The notes under the pieces: generated by a model | The model's input: only the letters and a program-made list of their open reading frames with translations | What the model was told of the DNA's origin: nothing | Database searches by the model: none | Translations under genes and position numbers: made by a program | Source: Nitrobacter vulgaris | Lineage (GTDB): Bacteria; Pseudomonadota; Alphaproteobacteria; Rhizobiales; Xanthobacteraceae | DNA length: 64,000 nt | Assembly: GCF_031453995.1 (NCBI RefSeq) | Contig: NZ_JAVDPZ010000002.1 | Span: forward strand, 158,044-222,043 | Reading direction: 5' to 3' | Shown here: piece after piece, positions 50,169 to 59,554 of the stretch | How positions within the stretch are numbered: position 1 is the first letter of the stretch | Layout: each line of letters begins with the position of its first letter

Positions 50169-51242
50169 CTACATCGCGAGATCGAGGTGGCCCTCGTAAA
50201 TGACACGGCCTTCATCGCCCGCGACGATCACGTCACCGAGCAACGAAACGCGTTCACCGGCCTGCGCCAACACGTCCACGACTTGCTGAACCGCATCACG
50301 GCGCACGATCGCGATCATTCCGATACCGCAATTGAAGGTTCGAAGCATTTCGCGTTCGGATATGCTGCCCTGATGCGCCAGCCATTTGAACACCGGAAGT
50401 ACCGTCAACCTGGCGAGATCGATCCGCACACCGAGTCCTTCGGGCAATACGCGAGGGATGTTGTCGGTGAAGCCGCCTCCGGTGATGTGGGCAAGCCCTT
50501 TCACCGCGCCGGTTTCGCGGATCGCGCGCAGGCAGGATTTGACGTAAAGCCGGGTAGGGGTTAGCAGCGCGCCTCCCAAGGTCGTAACCGGGGCAAAAGG
50601 CGCTGGAGCGGCGAGGGCGGTTCCCGAAACTTCGACAATCTTGCGGACCAGCGAATAGCCATTGGAATGCACGCCGGACGACGCAAGTCCGATCACCGCA
50701 TCTCCGGCAGCGATATCGCGGGTTGGCAACAGGGCGCCGCGTTCCGCCGCGCCGACTGCGAAGCCGGCAAGATCATAGTCACCCTCCTTGTAGAGGCCCG
50801 GCATTTCAGCCGTTTCGCCGCCGATCAGAGCGCAACCCGCCTCCCGGCACCCTTCCGCGATCCCGGCCACGATCGCCGCGGCCGTTTCGGGATCAAGCTT
50901 GCCGCAGGCAAAATAATCAAGGAAGAACAACGGCTCCGCACCTTGCACGACGAGATCGTTGACGGACATGGCGACGAGATCGATGCCGATGGTGTCGTGA
51001 ATACCGGTTTCGATTGCGATCTTGACCTTGGTTCCAACCCCGTCGTTGGCCGCGACCAAAATCGGGTCCGTAAATCCCGCGGCCTTGAGATCAAACAGCC
51101 CGCCGAACCCACCGATCTCAGCATCCGCGCCGGCGCGAGCGGTCGCGCGAACCATCGGCTTGATGAGGTCAACCAGCCGGTTGCCGGCGTCGATATCGAC
51201 ACCTGCCCCGGCATAGGTAAGGCCATCGTTCTTGTCGGTCAT
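50169..51242 (-). CDS. purM: Phosphoribosylformylglycinamidine cyclo-ligase
   Basis: 357 residues from ATG 51242. LTYAGAGVDIDAGNRLVDLI, GFGGLFDLKAAGFTDPILVA, VANDGVGTKVKIAIETGIHD, ETAEMPGLYKEGDYDLAGFA, HITGGGFTDNIPRVLPEGLG. AIR synthetase, ATP-dependent ring closure. A longer frame (to 51425) runs into the divergent gene and is not used. First gene of the purMN operon. Confidence 0.98.
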   Translation of the reverse strand: MTDKNDGLTYAGAGVDIDAGNRLVDLIKPMVRATARAGADAEIGGFGGLFDLKAAGFTDPILVAANDGVGTKVKIAIETGIHDTIGIDLVAMSVNDLVVQGAEPLFFLDYFACGKLDPETAAAIVAGIAEGCREAGCALIGGETAEMPGLYKEGDYDLAGFAVGAAERGALLPTRDIAAGDAVIGLASSGVHSNGYSLVRKIVEVSGTALAAPAPFAPVTTLGGALLTPTRLYVKSCLRAIRETGAVKGLAHITGGGFTDNIPRVLPEGLGVRIDLARLTVLPVFKWLAHQGSISEREMLRTFNCGIGMIAIVRRDAVQQVVDVLAQAGERVSLLGDVIVAGDEGRVIYEGHLDLAM

Positions 51243-51412
51243 GCAGCAGCGCTCGAAGACATTTTCCGGCTGGTTACGTCGGATTGCGGACTTGCGCAAT
51301 GGCTCGCACGGGCTGTCCGCATATACTATGTAGACAAGGGCCGATCCCTGCGGCAAAGCCTTGTCTCCCGAAGGTTTTGTGCGGAAACCATCCGGAGCCT
51401 GGGAAACGTCGC

Positions 51413-51955
51413 GTGAGTATTCCAAATATCATTACGCTCGGCCGCATTCTGCTCGTGCCAGTCCTTATCTGGGCTATCGCCTCCAATCAGATGGAAATCG
51501 CGTTTGCCATCTTTGTGGTTGCCGGCGTCAGCGATGCGGTGGACGGGTTTTTAGCCAAGCGCTTCAATATGGCAAGTGAACTGGGCGCGCTTCTGGATCC
51601 ACTGGCCGACAAGGCGCTGCTGGTCTCGATCTTCGTGACGCTCGGCATCCTGGGGGCCGTTCCCATTTGGCTCGTTATCCTGGTGGTCTCGCGCGACATC
51701 ATGATCGTCGGGGCCGTGATCGTGTCGTGGCTGTTCAACAAGCCGGTGCCCATGAAGCCGCTGCTGGTTTCGAAGCTCAATACGGGGGCGCAGGTCGGGT
51801 TCGCGGCGTTGGTGCTGGCGGCGCTGGGATTTGGATTTGATTCCTCGCCCTATGATACCCTTCTGATGGTCGCCATTGCGGTCTTGACCCTGGTTTCCGT
51901 CTCTTTCTATCTCGTTGAGTGGGTGCGTCACATGAGCACCATCGATCCGAAATGA
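51413..51955 (+). CDS. CDP-alcohol phosphatidyltransferase
   Basis: 180 residues from GTG 51413. The signature D-x2-DG-x-A-(R/K)-x8-G-x3-D-x3-D is seen as SDAVDGFLAKRF and ELGALLDPLADK. It places a phosphatidyl group on an alcohol, with glycerol-3-phosphate (PgsA-like) most likely. A-K replaces the usual A-R. Five to six membrane helices. Start overlaps no other gene and gives MSIPNIITLGR, the family start. Confidence 0.9.
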   Translation: MSIPNIITLGRILLVPVLIWAIASNQMEIAFAIFVVAGVSDAVDGFLAKRFNMASELGALLDPLADKALLVSIFVTLGILGAVPIWLVILVVSRDIMIVGAVIVSWLFNKPVPMKPLLVSKLNTGAQVGFAALVLAALGFGFDSSPYDTLLMVAIAVLTLVSVSFYLVEWVRHMSTIDPK

Positions 51956-52019
51956 GATGGCACGGTGCGCGCAAGTTGGTGCTGGTGGTCCGGTGTAGAG
52001 TTTGTAGTGGAGTAGATGC

Positions 52020-52700
52020 GTGGCAGACCGCTCCCCCTCCCGTCAGCTCGCATTCGCGCTGCCGCACGCTGAAAGCTTTTCGCGGGACGACTTTCTGGAA
52101 GGTCACGCGAACGCGGCGGCGCTATCGCTGATTGAGAGCTGGCCGGAGTGGCCGAACAGGATCATGTTGCTGGCCGGGCCCGAAGGTTGCGGCAAAAGCC
52201 ATCTCGCGACGATCTGGGCGGAGCAGGCGGGCGCGCGCTCCATAAGCGCGCGAAGCCTGACTGCGGCGACAGTACCAGCTGCTTTGGCGACAGGGGCGCT
52301 CGTCGTAGAGGACATTAATCCGCAAGCCTTCGACGAGCTTGCAATGTTTCACCTGATAAATCTCGCCCGTGAAGAGGCCGCGTTCGTGCTGATCACGGCG
52401 CGAGTCACTCCGGCCGCGATGGAGATCAGGTTGCGTGATCTCCGTTCGCGACTCCGCGCGGTGCCGGTCGTGACGTTGATGCCGCCTGACGATCAGCTAT
52501 TCCGGGCGCTGATCGTGAAGTTCTCCGCGGACCGCCAAATGAACATCGACGAAGCGGTCGTCAATTATATCGCAACCCGGACCGAACGATCATTTGCTGC
52601 CGCTCGCCTCGCCGTCGAACAACTCGATACCGAATCGTTACGGCTTGGCAGACCTGTGACTCGCGCGCTCGCCGCCGAACTGCTGCGCAATCAGGACTGA
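52020..52700 (+). CDS. hdaA: DnaA regulatory inactivator homolog (HdaA/DnaA-like)
   Basis: 226 residues. Walker A GPEGCGKSHLATIW, TGALVVEDINP Walker B-like box, ALIVKFSADRQMNIDEAVVN and the sensor-II region with RTERSFAAARLAVEQLD. It promotes ATP hydrolysis by DnaA with the DNA clamp; the N-terminal QLAFALPHAESF is the clamp-binding-type QL(x)F peptide. GTG start at 52020. Next to the CDP-alcohol transferase and ppk as in related genomes. Confidence 0.9.
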   Translation: MADRSPSRQLAFALPHAESFSRDDFLEGHANAAALSLIESWPEWPNRIMLLAGPEGCGKSHLATIWAEQAGARSISARSLTAATVPAALATGALVVEDINPQAFDELAMFHLINLAREEAAFVLITARVTPAAMEIRLRDLRSRLRAVPVVTLMPPDDQLFRALIVKFSADRQMNIDEAVVNYIATRTERSFAAARLAVEQLDTESLRLGRPVTRALAAELLRNQD

Positions 52701-52850
52701 AGCCATACGGCTCCGCATCCCTCCGGCTCACCCTTGACGTCACGACCTTCCGTAACATCAAATGTCATGGAAAGGTCATTGAGCTGGCCCATGGTTTGCA
52801 GCTGCGCCGCCGTGCCCGCACGACCAACGAGATACGGAACCGTCATATCA

Positions 52851-55052
52851 ATGGATTCAGTTCAAACTATTGCTACCGAAGAAAAAAGGCGGGAGCCGCA
52901 ACTGGACTCCGCAATCCGCACCAGCCCGGAACGGTTCATCAATCGGGAGCTGTCCTGGCTGCATTTCAATCGTCGCGTACTTGAAGAATCCGTCAATCCC
53001 GGCCACCCCGCGCTCGAACGCGTCCGCTTCCTGTCGATTTCCGCCAATAACCTTGACGAGTTCTTCATGGTTCGCGTTGCCGGTATCAAGGCGCAGGTCC
53101 GGGAAGGGATTACCGAGCGCAGCCCGGACGGGCTGCCGCCGTCGGAGCAACTTGTTCTCATCAACGAGACGGTCTCAAGGCTCGCGAGCGATCAACAGGC
53201 GATCTGGCAAGATCTCCGTAATGTGCTAACCGAAGTCGGGATCGTCCTGATCGATGGCAAGGACGTCACCAAAGCCGAGCGTAGCTGGATTGCGGATCAC
53301 TTCCTGCACAATATTTTCCCCTTGCTGACGCCGCTCGCTATCGATCCGGCCCACCCCTTTCCATTCATTCCAAGTCTCGGCTTCACCATCGCGCTACAGC
53401 TCGCGCGCACCTCTGACGGTAAGCCGATGAATGCGTTGATCCGTATGCCGGGCAAGATCGACCGGTTTCTGAGGCTACCGCCGGCCAGCAAGGACGACCC
53501 CGTCAGATTGATCACGCTTGAAGGCGCCACCAGCCTGTTCATCAACCGACTGTTTCCAGGTTACACCGTCAAGGGACAGGGCGCGTTTCGCATCATCCGG
53601 GATTCCGAACTGGAGATCGAGGAGGAGGCGGAGGATCTGGTTCGCCTGTTCGAGACCGCATTGAAACGCCGCCGCCGCGGCTCCGTCATCCGGCTCGAGA
53701 TCGAAGCCGCAATGCCGGCTGAGCTACGGGCATTCGTTCAGCGAGCGTTATCGGCGGCCGACGACGAAGTATTGTTGGTGGATGGCGTCCTGGCCATGAA
53801 CGAGCTGTCGCAACTCACACGGCTCGATCGGTCAGACCTTGAATTCGTGCCGTACGTCCCGCGCCACCCGGAACGGGTGCGCGATCACGGCGGCGACGTG
53901 TTCGCTGCAATCCGGCAGAAAGACCTGATTGTTCATCATCCATATGAATCGTTTGACGTCGTCGTGCAGTTCTTGCAGCAGGCTGCGCGCGACCCTGACG
54001 TGGTCGCGATCAAGCAGACGCTCTACCGCACCTCCAACAACTCGCCGATCGTGCGGGCGCTGGTGGAGGCCGCGGAGGCTGGCAAGTCGGTCACGGCGCT
54101 CATTGAACTCAAAGCGCGTTTTGACGAAGAGGCCAACATCCGATGGGCGCGCGATCTCGAGCGCGCCGGCGCCCAAGTGGTTTACGGCTTCCTTGAGCTG
54201 AAGACGCACGCCAAGCTGTCGCTGGTTGTGCGCCGGGAAGGCGGCAGCCTCGCGACTTACGTCCACACCGGCACCGGCAACTATCACCCCGTGACCGCGC
54301 GCATTTACACCGACCTGTCTTATTTTACTTCGGATCCGATTATCGGCCGTGATGCGGCGCGCGTATTCAATTACATCACGGGCTACGCCGAGCCGAGCGA
54401 TATCGAAAAAATGGCCGTATCGCCTCTGACATTGCGAAACCGGATTCTCGATCATATTCGAGGCGAAACCACGTTTGCCCGTAACGGCAAACCGGCCGCG
54501 ATCTGGATGAAGATGAACGCGCTGGTCGATCCCGATATCATCGACGCCCTGTATGAAGCATCCCTGGCCGGCGTTTCTGTCGAGTTGATCGTGCGCGGCA
54601 TATGCTGCCTTCGACCCGGAGTTTCCGGATTGTCGGAAAACATTCGCGTCAAATCAATCATCGGCAGGTTTCTTGAACACGGACGAATTTACTGCTTTGG
54701 GATGGGGCAACCGATGCCCGGCCCAAAGGCTGCTGTGTATATCTCGTCTGCGGACATGATGCCGCGCAACCTCGACCGCCGCGTCGAAGTACTATGCCCC
54801 TTGCAAAATGCGACGGTGCATCAGCAGGTTCTCGAGCAGATCATGGTCGCGAACCTGAAGGATACCGAACAGAGTTGGCAGTTGTTGCCGGATGGATCAT
54901 CAACGCGTATGAAGGCCGCGAAGGGTGAGGAGCCCTTCAACCTGCATAACTATTTCATGACGAATCCGAGTCTGTCCGGCCGTGGAAAGTCGCTCAAGGA
55001 ATCTTCGCCGCGCCGCCTCACGCGTCGCGCAGAGCGGCAGTCACCCGCATAG
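52851..55052 (+). CDS. ppk: Polyphosphate kinase 1
   Basis: 733 residues from ATG 52851. N-domain (PERFINRELSWLHFNRRVLE, FLSISANNLDEFFMVRVAGI), head domain, then C1/C2 PLD-like domains: DPDVVAIKQTLYRTSNNSPI, FLELKTHAKLSLVVRREGGS with the catalytic His in THAKL, and YVHTGTGNYHPVTARIYTDL. It makes and reverses polyphosphate from ATP. The stop is 8 bp before the ppx start. GTG/ATG upstream starts give extra, less conserved residues. Confidence 0.97.
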   Translation: MDSVQTIATEEKRREPQLDSAIRTSPERFINRELSWLHFNRRVLEESVNPGHPALERVRFLSISANNLDEFFMVRVAGIKAQVREGITERSPDGLPPSEQLVLINETVSRLASDQQAIWQDLRNVLTEVGIVLIDGKDVTKAERSWIADHFLHNIFPLLTPLAIDPAHPFPFIPSLGFTIALQLARTSDGKPMNALIRMPGKIDRFLRLPPASKDDPVRLITLEGATSLFINRLFPGYTVKGQGAFRIIRDSELEIEEEAEDLVRLFETALKRRRRGSVIRLEIEAAMPAELRAFVQRALSAADDEVLLVDGVLAMNELSQLTRLDRSDLEFVPYVPRHPERVRDHGGDVFAAIRQKDLIVHHPYESFDVVVQFLQQAARDPDVVAIKQTLYRTSNNSPIVRALVEAAEAGKSVTALIELKARFDEEANIRWARDLERAGAQVVYGFLELKTHAKLSLVVRREGGSLATYVHTGTGNYHPVTARIYTDLSYFTSDPIIGRDAARVFNYITGYAEPSDIEKMAVSPLTLRNRILDHIRGETTFARNGKPAAIWMKMNALVDPDIIDALYEASLAGVSVELIVRGICCLRPGVSGLSENIRVKSIIGRFLEHGRIYCFGMGQPMPGPKAAVYISSADMMPRNLDRRVEVLCPLQNATVHQQVLEQIMVANLKDTEQSWQLLPDGSSTRMKAAKGEEPFNLHNYFMTNPSLSGRGKSLKESSPRRLTRRAERQSPA

Positions 55053-55059
55053 GAGGCCT

Positions 55060-56571
55060 GTGCGAGAATATCCGCGCCCAAGCAAGCCAGGCTCCAGCGT
55101 CGCTGTTATCGATATCGGCTCCAATTCCGTACGTCTCGTCGTCTATGAAGCGTTGCAGCGGAGCCTCGTTTCGATTTTCAACGAGAAAGCATCGTGCGGG
55201 CTCGGGCGCGAGGTGCAATCCACCGGGTTGCTCGCGCAGGATCCGATCAACAAGGCGCTGACCTCGCTGCGGCGTTTTCACGCCCTGTGCAGGGTCATGA
55301 AGGTCGGTCGCGTCTACGCCATCGCAACCGCCGCTTGCCGCGATGCCACGAATGGTCCTGATTTCATAGCCAAGGCTGAACGCATCTGCCGTGTGCCGAT
55401 CGAAATCCTGTCGGGATCGCGGGAGGCTTATTTCGCAGCGCTGGGCGTGGTTTCCAGCGTCCACAAACCGAACGGGATCGTGGGGGATCTCGGTGGCGGT
55501 TCGTTGGAATTGACCGACGTGCGCGGTCATCGCATCGGTCGTGGAATAACGCTTCCGCTGGGCAGTCTCGCATTGCAGGATGCGTCGAAGAAATCGTTGA
55601 AGCGCGCAGACCGAATCGTAAAAGCCGCGCTTGCCGGCGCGGTGCCGCTAAAGACCGGACAGGGCCGTACCTTTTACGCGATCGGCGGGACGTGGCGAGC
55701 GTTAGCTCGCATTCACATCATCCAGAGCGGTTATCCACTTCGCGTCATGCACGGCTATTCCATTCCCGCAGCAGACGCGCTCGATTTCGTCCGGCGGCTG
55801 CGTCGTCTAGCGGCTTCCCAGACGCTGGCAGATATCGAGGCCGTTGCCGAGGCGCGCCAGCCGCTGCTGACTTATGCCGCTCTCGTCCTGGAACATATCA
55901 TCCGGATTGCGAAGCCAAAAACCATCGTGTTCTCGACCTATGGTGTCCGCGAAGGTCTGCTTTATTCGATGCTGCCAGCCGCCGACCGCTCGCGGGATGG
56001 ATTAATCTGCGCCGCGCAGTCGCTGAACGGCTTGCTCTCACGTTCCGCACGCCATGCCGAGGAACTGATCCAATGGACTGATCGACTGTTCCAGATTGCG
56101 AAACTTCATGAGACCGAAGACGATCGCCGGCTGCGTCACGCCGCTTGCCTGCTTTCCGATATCGGCTGGCGCATACATCCGGACTACCGCAGCGAGCAGA
56201 CGCTCGATTCGATCATGCACGGCAATTTTGGCAGCATCGACCATCAAGGACGAGCGTTCGTCGCGCTGTCGGTATATTATCGCTATGCCGGGTTAAATGA
56301 GGTGAACGAACCATCCCCGGTGATATGCGAATTGGTAACTCCGCCTATGGATGAGAGAGCGCGCATTCTGGGCGCAGCCTTTCGCGTCGCGCATATGATT
56401 TCGGCGGCTCGGCCAGGTGTGTTGTCCGCCACCCATTTTAAAAGCAGCGGCCGCAAGCTGACGCTTGTGTTCGAGCACCGGCTGATCGATCTGGTCGCGG
56501 ATCGTGTGGGCGGCCGGTTCAAACAGCTGGCGCGCCTTGTTGGCCGCTCGGGCTCGATCGTCCTCCGCTAG
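55060..56571 (+). CDS. ppx: Exopolyphosphatase/guanosine pentaphosphatase family
   Basis: 503 residues from GTG 55060, with AGGAGG 5 nt upstream. ASKHA-type P-loop VIDIGSNSVRLVVYE, GDLGGGSLEL and a C-terminal HD-like region (RHAACLLSDIGWRIHPDYRS). It releases terminal phosphate from polyP or pppGpp and pairs with ppk. Two genes are probably co-transcribed. Confidence 0.95.
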   Translation: MREYPRPSKPGSSVAVIDIGSNSVRLVVYEALQRSLVSIFNEKASCGLGREVQSTGLLAQDPINKALTSLRRFHALCRVMKVGRVYAIATAACRDATNGPDFIAKAERICRVPIEILSGSREAYFAALGVVSSVHKPNGIVGDLGGGSLELTDVRGHRIGRGITLPLGSLALQDASKKSLKRADRIVKAALAGAVPLKTGQGRTFYAIGGTWRALARIHIIQSGYPLRVMHGYSIPAADALDFVRRLRRLAASQTLADIEAVAEARQPLLTYAALVLEHIIRIAKPKTIVFSTYGVREGLLYSMLPAADRSRDGLICAAQSLNGLLSRSARHAEELIQWTDRLFQIAKLHETEDDRRLRHAACLLSDIGWRIHPDYRSEQTLDSIMHGNFGSIDHQGRAFVALSVYYRYAGLNEVNEPSPVICELVTPPMDERARILGAAFRVAHMISAARPGVLSATHFKSSGRKLTLVFEHRLIDLVADRVGGRFKQLARLVGRSGSIVLR

Positions 56572-56667
56572 CCCGTTCGTGGGACACCGTCTGCGGCGTT
56601 TTCTCTGCGCATCGGCCATCCGCCTCGTAATACTATCGTGCTGGAACACTCATAAGGAGATGTCGCT

Positions 56668-57978
56668 GTGGGTGATGGCAATTCAGCCAGTCTAGCCGGA
56701 GTTCTCTCAGTCATCATTCTTGTCGTGGCGAATGGCTTTTTCGTCGCATCCGAATTTTCGCTGGTGGCCATGCGTCGCAGCCGCGTCGCGCAGCTGGTTG
56801 CTGCAGGACGTGTAAACGCCCGTGCGTTACAGAAGGCGGTCGAACACCTGGATTATAATCTCGCAGCATGCCAGCTCGGGATTACGCTGTCATCATTGGC
56901 CCTCGGTTGGATCGGGGAGCCCGCGTTGGCACACCTGATCGAGCCGCTGTTGATACTGCCATTCGGCACCGGAGCCGAAATCGGCGCTCACGCCATCGCT
57001 ATTATCGTCGCCTTCGCGATCATTACGATTTTGCATATCGTGCTTGGCGAGCTCGCTCCCAAAAGCCTGGCCTTGCAGCGAACCGAGACCACTGCGTTGA
57101 TTATCGTGCGTCCGCTCTCCCTGTTCGGGTTTTTGTTGAAGCCGGCAATCGTGTCATTGAACGGGCTCGGCAACGGTGTTTTGCGCTTGTTCGGCCTCAG
57201 CGCAGCCAGCGAAAAGGAATCGCTTCATTCGCCTGACGAGATCAGACTTCTCGTTGCAGAGACTGAACGAGCTGGCTTGCTTGCTCGAACCCAGCGGGAA
57301 GTCGTCGAGCGGGTCATCAGTCTCACGAGTCGCGATGTGAGCGACATCATGACGCCGCGGACGAGTGTGGTTTGGGCGGACGCAAATGACAACCGGGACG
57401 AAATTCTCAATGTGGTCCGTGACTGCCCCCATGAGCACGTCGTGATCGGGCAGGGGAGCATCGACGAGATCGTCGGCGTGCTGCGAAAACAGGACTTGCT
57501 CGATCAGGCGCTTGAAGGCGCTGAAGTTGATCCGCTCGTGGTTCTGCAACAACCACTAGTATTCGCGGAGTTCACGCCGATCCTGCAGGCTATCGAGCGT
57601 TTCAAGGCGCAACCCGTTCGCGTTGGCATTGTCGTTGATGAGTACGGCACATTGCAGGGAATTATTACTCGCACCGATCTTCTGGAGTCCATTGCGGGAG
57701 AATTGCCGGACGCCGGCGAGGAGGCGGACATACAGGAAGGCGACAACGGCCAGCTTATCATCAATGGAAAAATGCCGATTGACGAAGCGATGATGCACTT
57801 GAACATCGCTCGCAAGCCCGATGGAGACTTTCATACCGTGGCAGGCTGCGCGATTGAGCTGCTAGGTCGAATACCAGCTATCGGTGACGAGTTTACCTGG
57901 GAGGGATGGTTGTTCCGGATCATGGAAATGGACGGTCCGCGGATCAGCAAACTGGTAGCCCGGAGGTCGGTCCCGTGA
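56668..57978 (+). CDS. CNNM/CBS-pair membrane protein (HlyC/CorC family)
   Basis: 436 residues. DUF21 membrane domain (about 1-190) with NGFFVASEFSLVAMRRSRVA, LGITLSSLALGWIGEPALAH, LGELAPKSLALQRTE. CBS pair (ISLTSRDVSDIMTPRTSVVW, VGIVVDEYGTLQGIITRTDL). CorC_HlyC C-terminal domain (FHTVAGCAIELLGRIPAIGD). Start GTG 56668 with AAGGAGA. Candidate Mg2+/Co2+ transport or envelope role. Confidence 0.93.
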   Translation: MGDGNSASLAGVLSVIILVVANGFFVASEFSLVAMRRSRVAQLVAAGRVNARALQKAVEHLDYNLAACQLGITLSSLALGWIGEPALAHLIEPLLILPFGTGAEIGAHAIAIIVAFAIITILHIVLGELAPKSLALQRTETTALIIVRPLSLFGFLLKPAIVSLNGLGNGVLRLFGLSAASEKESLHSPDEIRLLVAETERAGLLARTQREVVERVISLTSRDVSDIMTPRTSVVWADANDNRDEILNVVRDCPHEHVVIGQGSIDEIVGVLRKQDLLDQALEGAEVDPLVVLQQPLVFAEFTPILQAIERFKAQPVRVGIVVDEYGTLQGIITRTDLLESIAGELPDAGEEADIQEGDNGQLIINGKMPIDEAMMHLNIARKPDGDFHTVAGCAIELLGRIPAIGDEFTWEGWLFRIMEMDGPRISKLVARRSVP

Positions 57979-58018
57979 TGTGCGTTCTGAACTTGTCGTG
58001 CGAAACTCGAGGTGCGCT

Positions 58019-59167
58019 CTAAGTTCGCTCCACAAGCAACACCCGGCCCTTTTCGATCGCCAGAGCCAGCCTGCCGTGCTTTAGCGCGAGGGCGGTCTCG
58101 CCGAACAGTTCGCGCCGCCAGCCGTGCAGCGCACCGACATCGGCCTCGTCATCGGCTGCGATCCGTTCCAGGTCGTCCACGGTCGCGATCACCTTGCTCG
58201 CAACGGCATGGCGCTCGGACGTCATGCGCAGGAGAACCTTGAGAAGCTCCACCGTAGCAGCGCCGTTCGAATTGTTGCGCGGTTTCTCGATCTTCGGCAG
58301 CGCGTGCGGGTCTCGTGCGAGCCCGCGCTGGACGGCCGCGACGATAGCGACGCCCCACTGGGATTTTTCAAAACCTTTTGGCAGCGAGCGCAGCGTCGCC
58401 AGCCGCTCCGGGCTGGCGGGAGCGTGGGTCGCGATATCACCGACGGCGTCGTCTTTCAGCACCCGCGACCGCGGAATGTTCCGACTCTGGGCTTCCTGTT
58501 CGCGCCATGCTGCCACTTCCATCAAAATGGCGAGGTCCTTCGGCTTGCGAACGCGGGTCTTCAATCGCTCCCATGCACGTTCGGGGTGGAAGTCATAGGT
58601 TTTTGGCGAAGTCAAAACCTCCATCTCCTCGCTGACCCAATCACTGCGGCCACGCTTCTTGAGATCGGCATCGAGAGCGGCAAAGACGTCGCGGAGATGG
58701 GTGACGTCCGCTACAGCGTATTCGAGTTGTTCCGCCGTCAGGGGCCGGCGCGACCAGTCGGTGAATCGATGGGTCTTGTCCGGACGATGCCCCGTGACGC
58801 GTTCGACCAGCGCGTCATAGGCGATGGAATCGCCGTATCCGAGCACCATGGCAGCTACCTGTGTGTCGAAGACGGGATGGGGAATGATGCCGGCCTGGTG
58901 CCAGATAATTTCGATGTCCTGCCGTGCGGCGTGGAAGACCTTCAGGACGCTTTCGTTCGACATCAACGTGAAAAAAGGCTTCAGGTCGATTCCCGTTGCT
59001 AGAGTGTCGATCGCAACGGCCTCGTCGGAGCTCGCCAGCTGAATAACGCAGAGCAGGGGATAATAGGTGGTCTCGCGGAGGAATTCCGTATCGACGGTGA
59101 TAACCGGGTACTTGGCGAAGCGAGCGCAGACGGAGGTCAGTTCCGCAGTGGTCGTAATCAGGTCCAT
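58019..59167 (-). CDS. rnd: Ribonuclease D
   Basis: 382 residues from ATG 59167. DEDDy exonuclease: VDTEFLRETTYYP (DxE), VFHAARQDIEIIWHQAGI, and YAVADVTHLRDVFAAL (Y..D). C-terminal HRDC-like repeats (HPERAWERLKTRVRKPKDLA). 3'-5' trimming of tRNA precursors. Longer start (59251) adds a charged N-terminus. Confidence 0.96.
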   Translation of the reverse strand: MDLITTTAELTSVCARFAKYPVITVDTEFLRETTYYPLLCVIQLASSDEAVAIDTLATGIDLKPFFTLMSNESVLKVFHAARQDIEIIWHQAGIIPHPVFDTQVAAMVLGYGDSIAYDALVERVTGHRPDKTHRFTDWSRRPLTAEQLEYAVADVTHLRDVFAALDADLKKRGRSDWVSEEMEVLTSPKTYDFHPERAWERLKTRVRKPKDLAILMEVAAWREQEAQSRNIPRSRVLKDDAVGDIATHAPASPERLATLRSLPKGFEKSQWGVAIVAAVQRGLARDPHALPKIEKPRNNSNGAATVELLKVLLRMTSERHAVASKVIATVDDLERIAADDEADVGALHGWRRELFGETALALKHGRLALAIEKGRVLLVERT

Positions 59168-59554
59168 GAACGCTCCATAGCCCGTCTCTTTGCCCTTGTC
59201 GCCCCGCTTTCCGCGCGCACTGCGTTTGGTTTTGCAGACTTCTGCGGTCAAAAAATGCTTTTAGTAAAGTGAATTTGACATTCGCAAGCCACTTGAACGT
59301 GCGCCCTGACGCGAACGTCAAACTCAAAAACTCCCCTAACATCTTATGTTTGCTAACGGTCTTTCGATTCTAACGTTCGCAAGAAGCCGCGTCCAAAAAA
59401 GGGGGGCGAATGTTAGAATCGGACCACTAGCCGCTCTTTCAGGTTCCGCCATCCGGTTGCCGCGCTCCTTCCGCTCGGGTAAACCCCTGACGCTCAACCG
59501 TTCGGCCCGGTCCGGCCTCCGATTCCGCCTCTGAAGCATTCCTGCAGGATTTCC
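59168..59554. other. rnd-aspS intergenic region
   Basis: Divergent region with TTGACATTCGCAAG-like half units near 59275 and a strong inverted repeat at 59365-59421. Confidence 0.6.
59365..59421. repeat. Intergenic inverted repeat upstream of aspS
   Basis: CGATTCTAACGTTCGC (59365-59380) and GCGAATGTTAGAATCG (59406-59421): 16-nt arms, one mismatch, 25-nt loop. A related left arm lies at 4450-4471. Confidence 0.8.

Noticed and set aside
58124..59002. 292-codon plus-strand frame
   Set aside because: Antisense of rnd; rnd has the full DEDD motif set.
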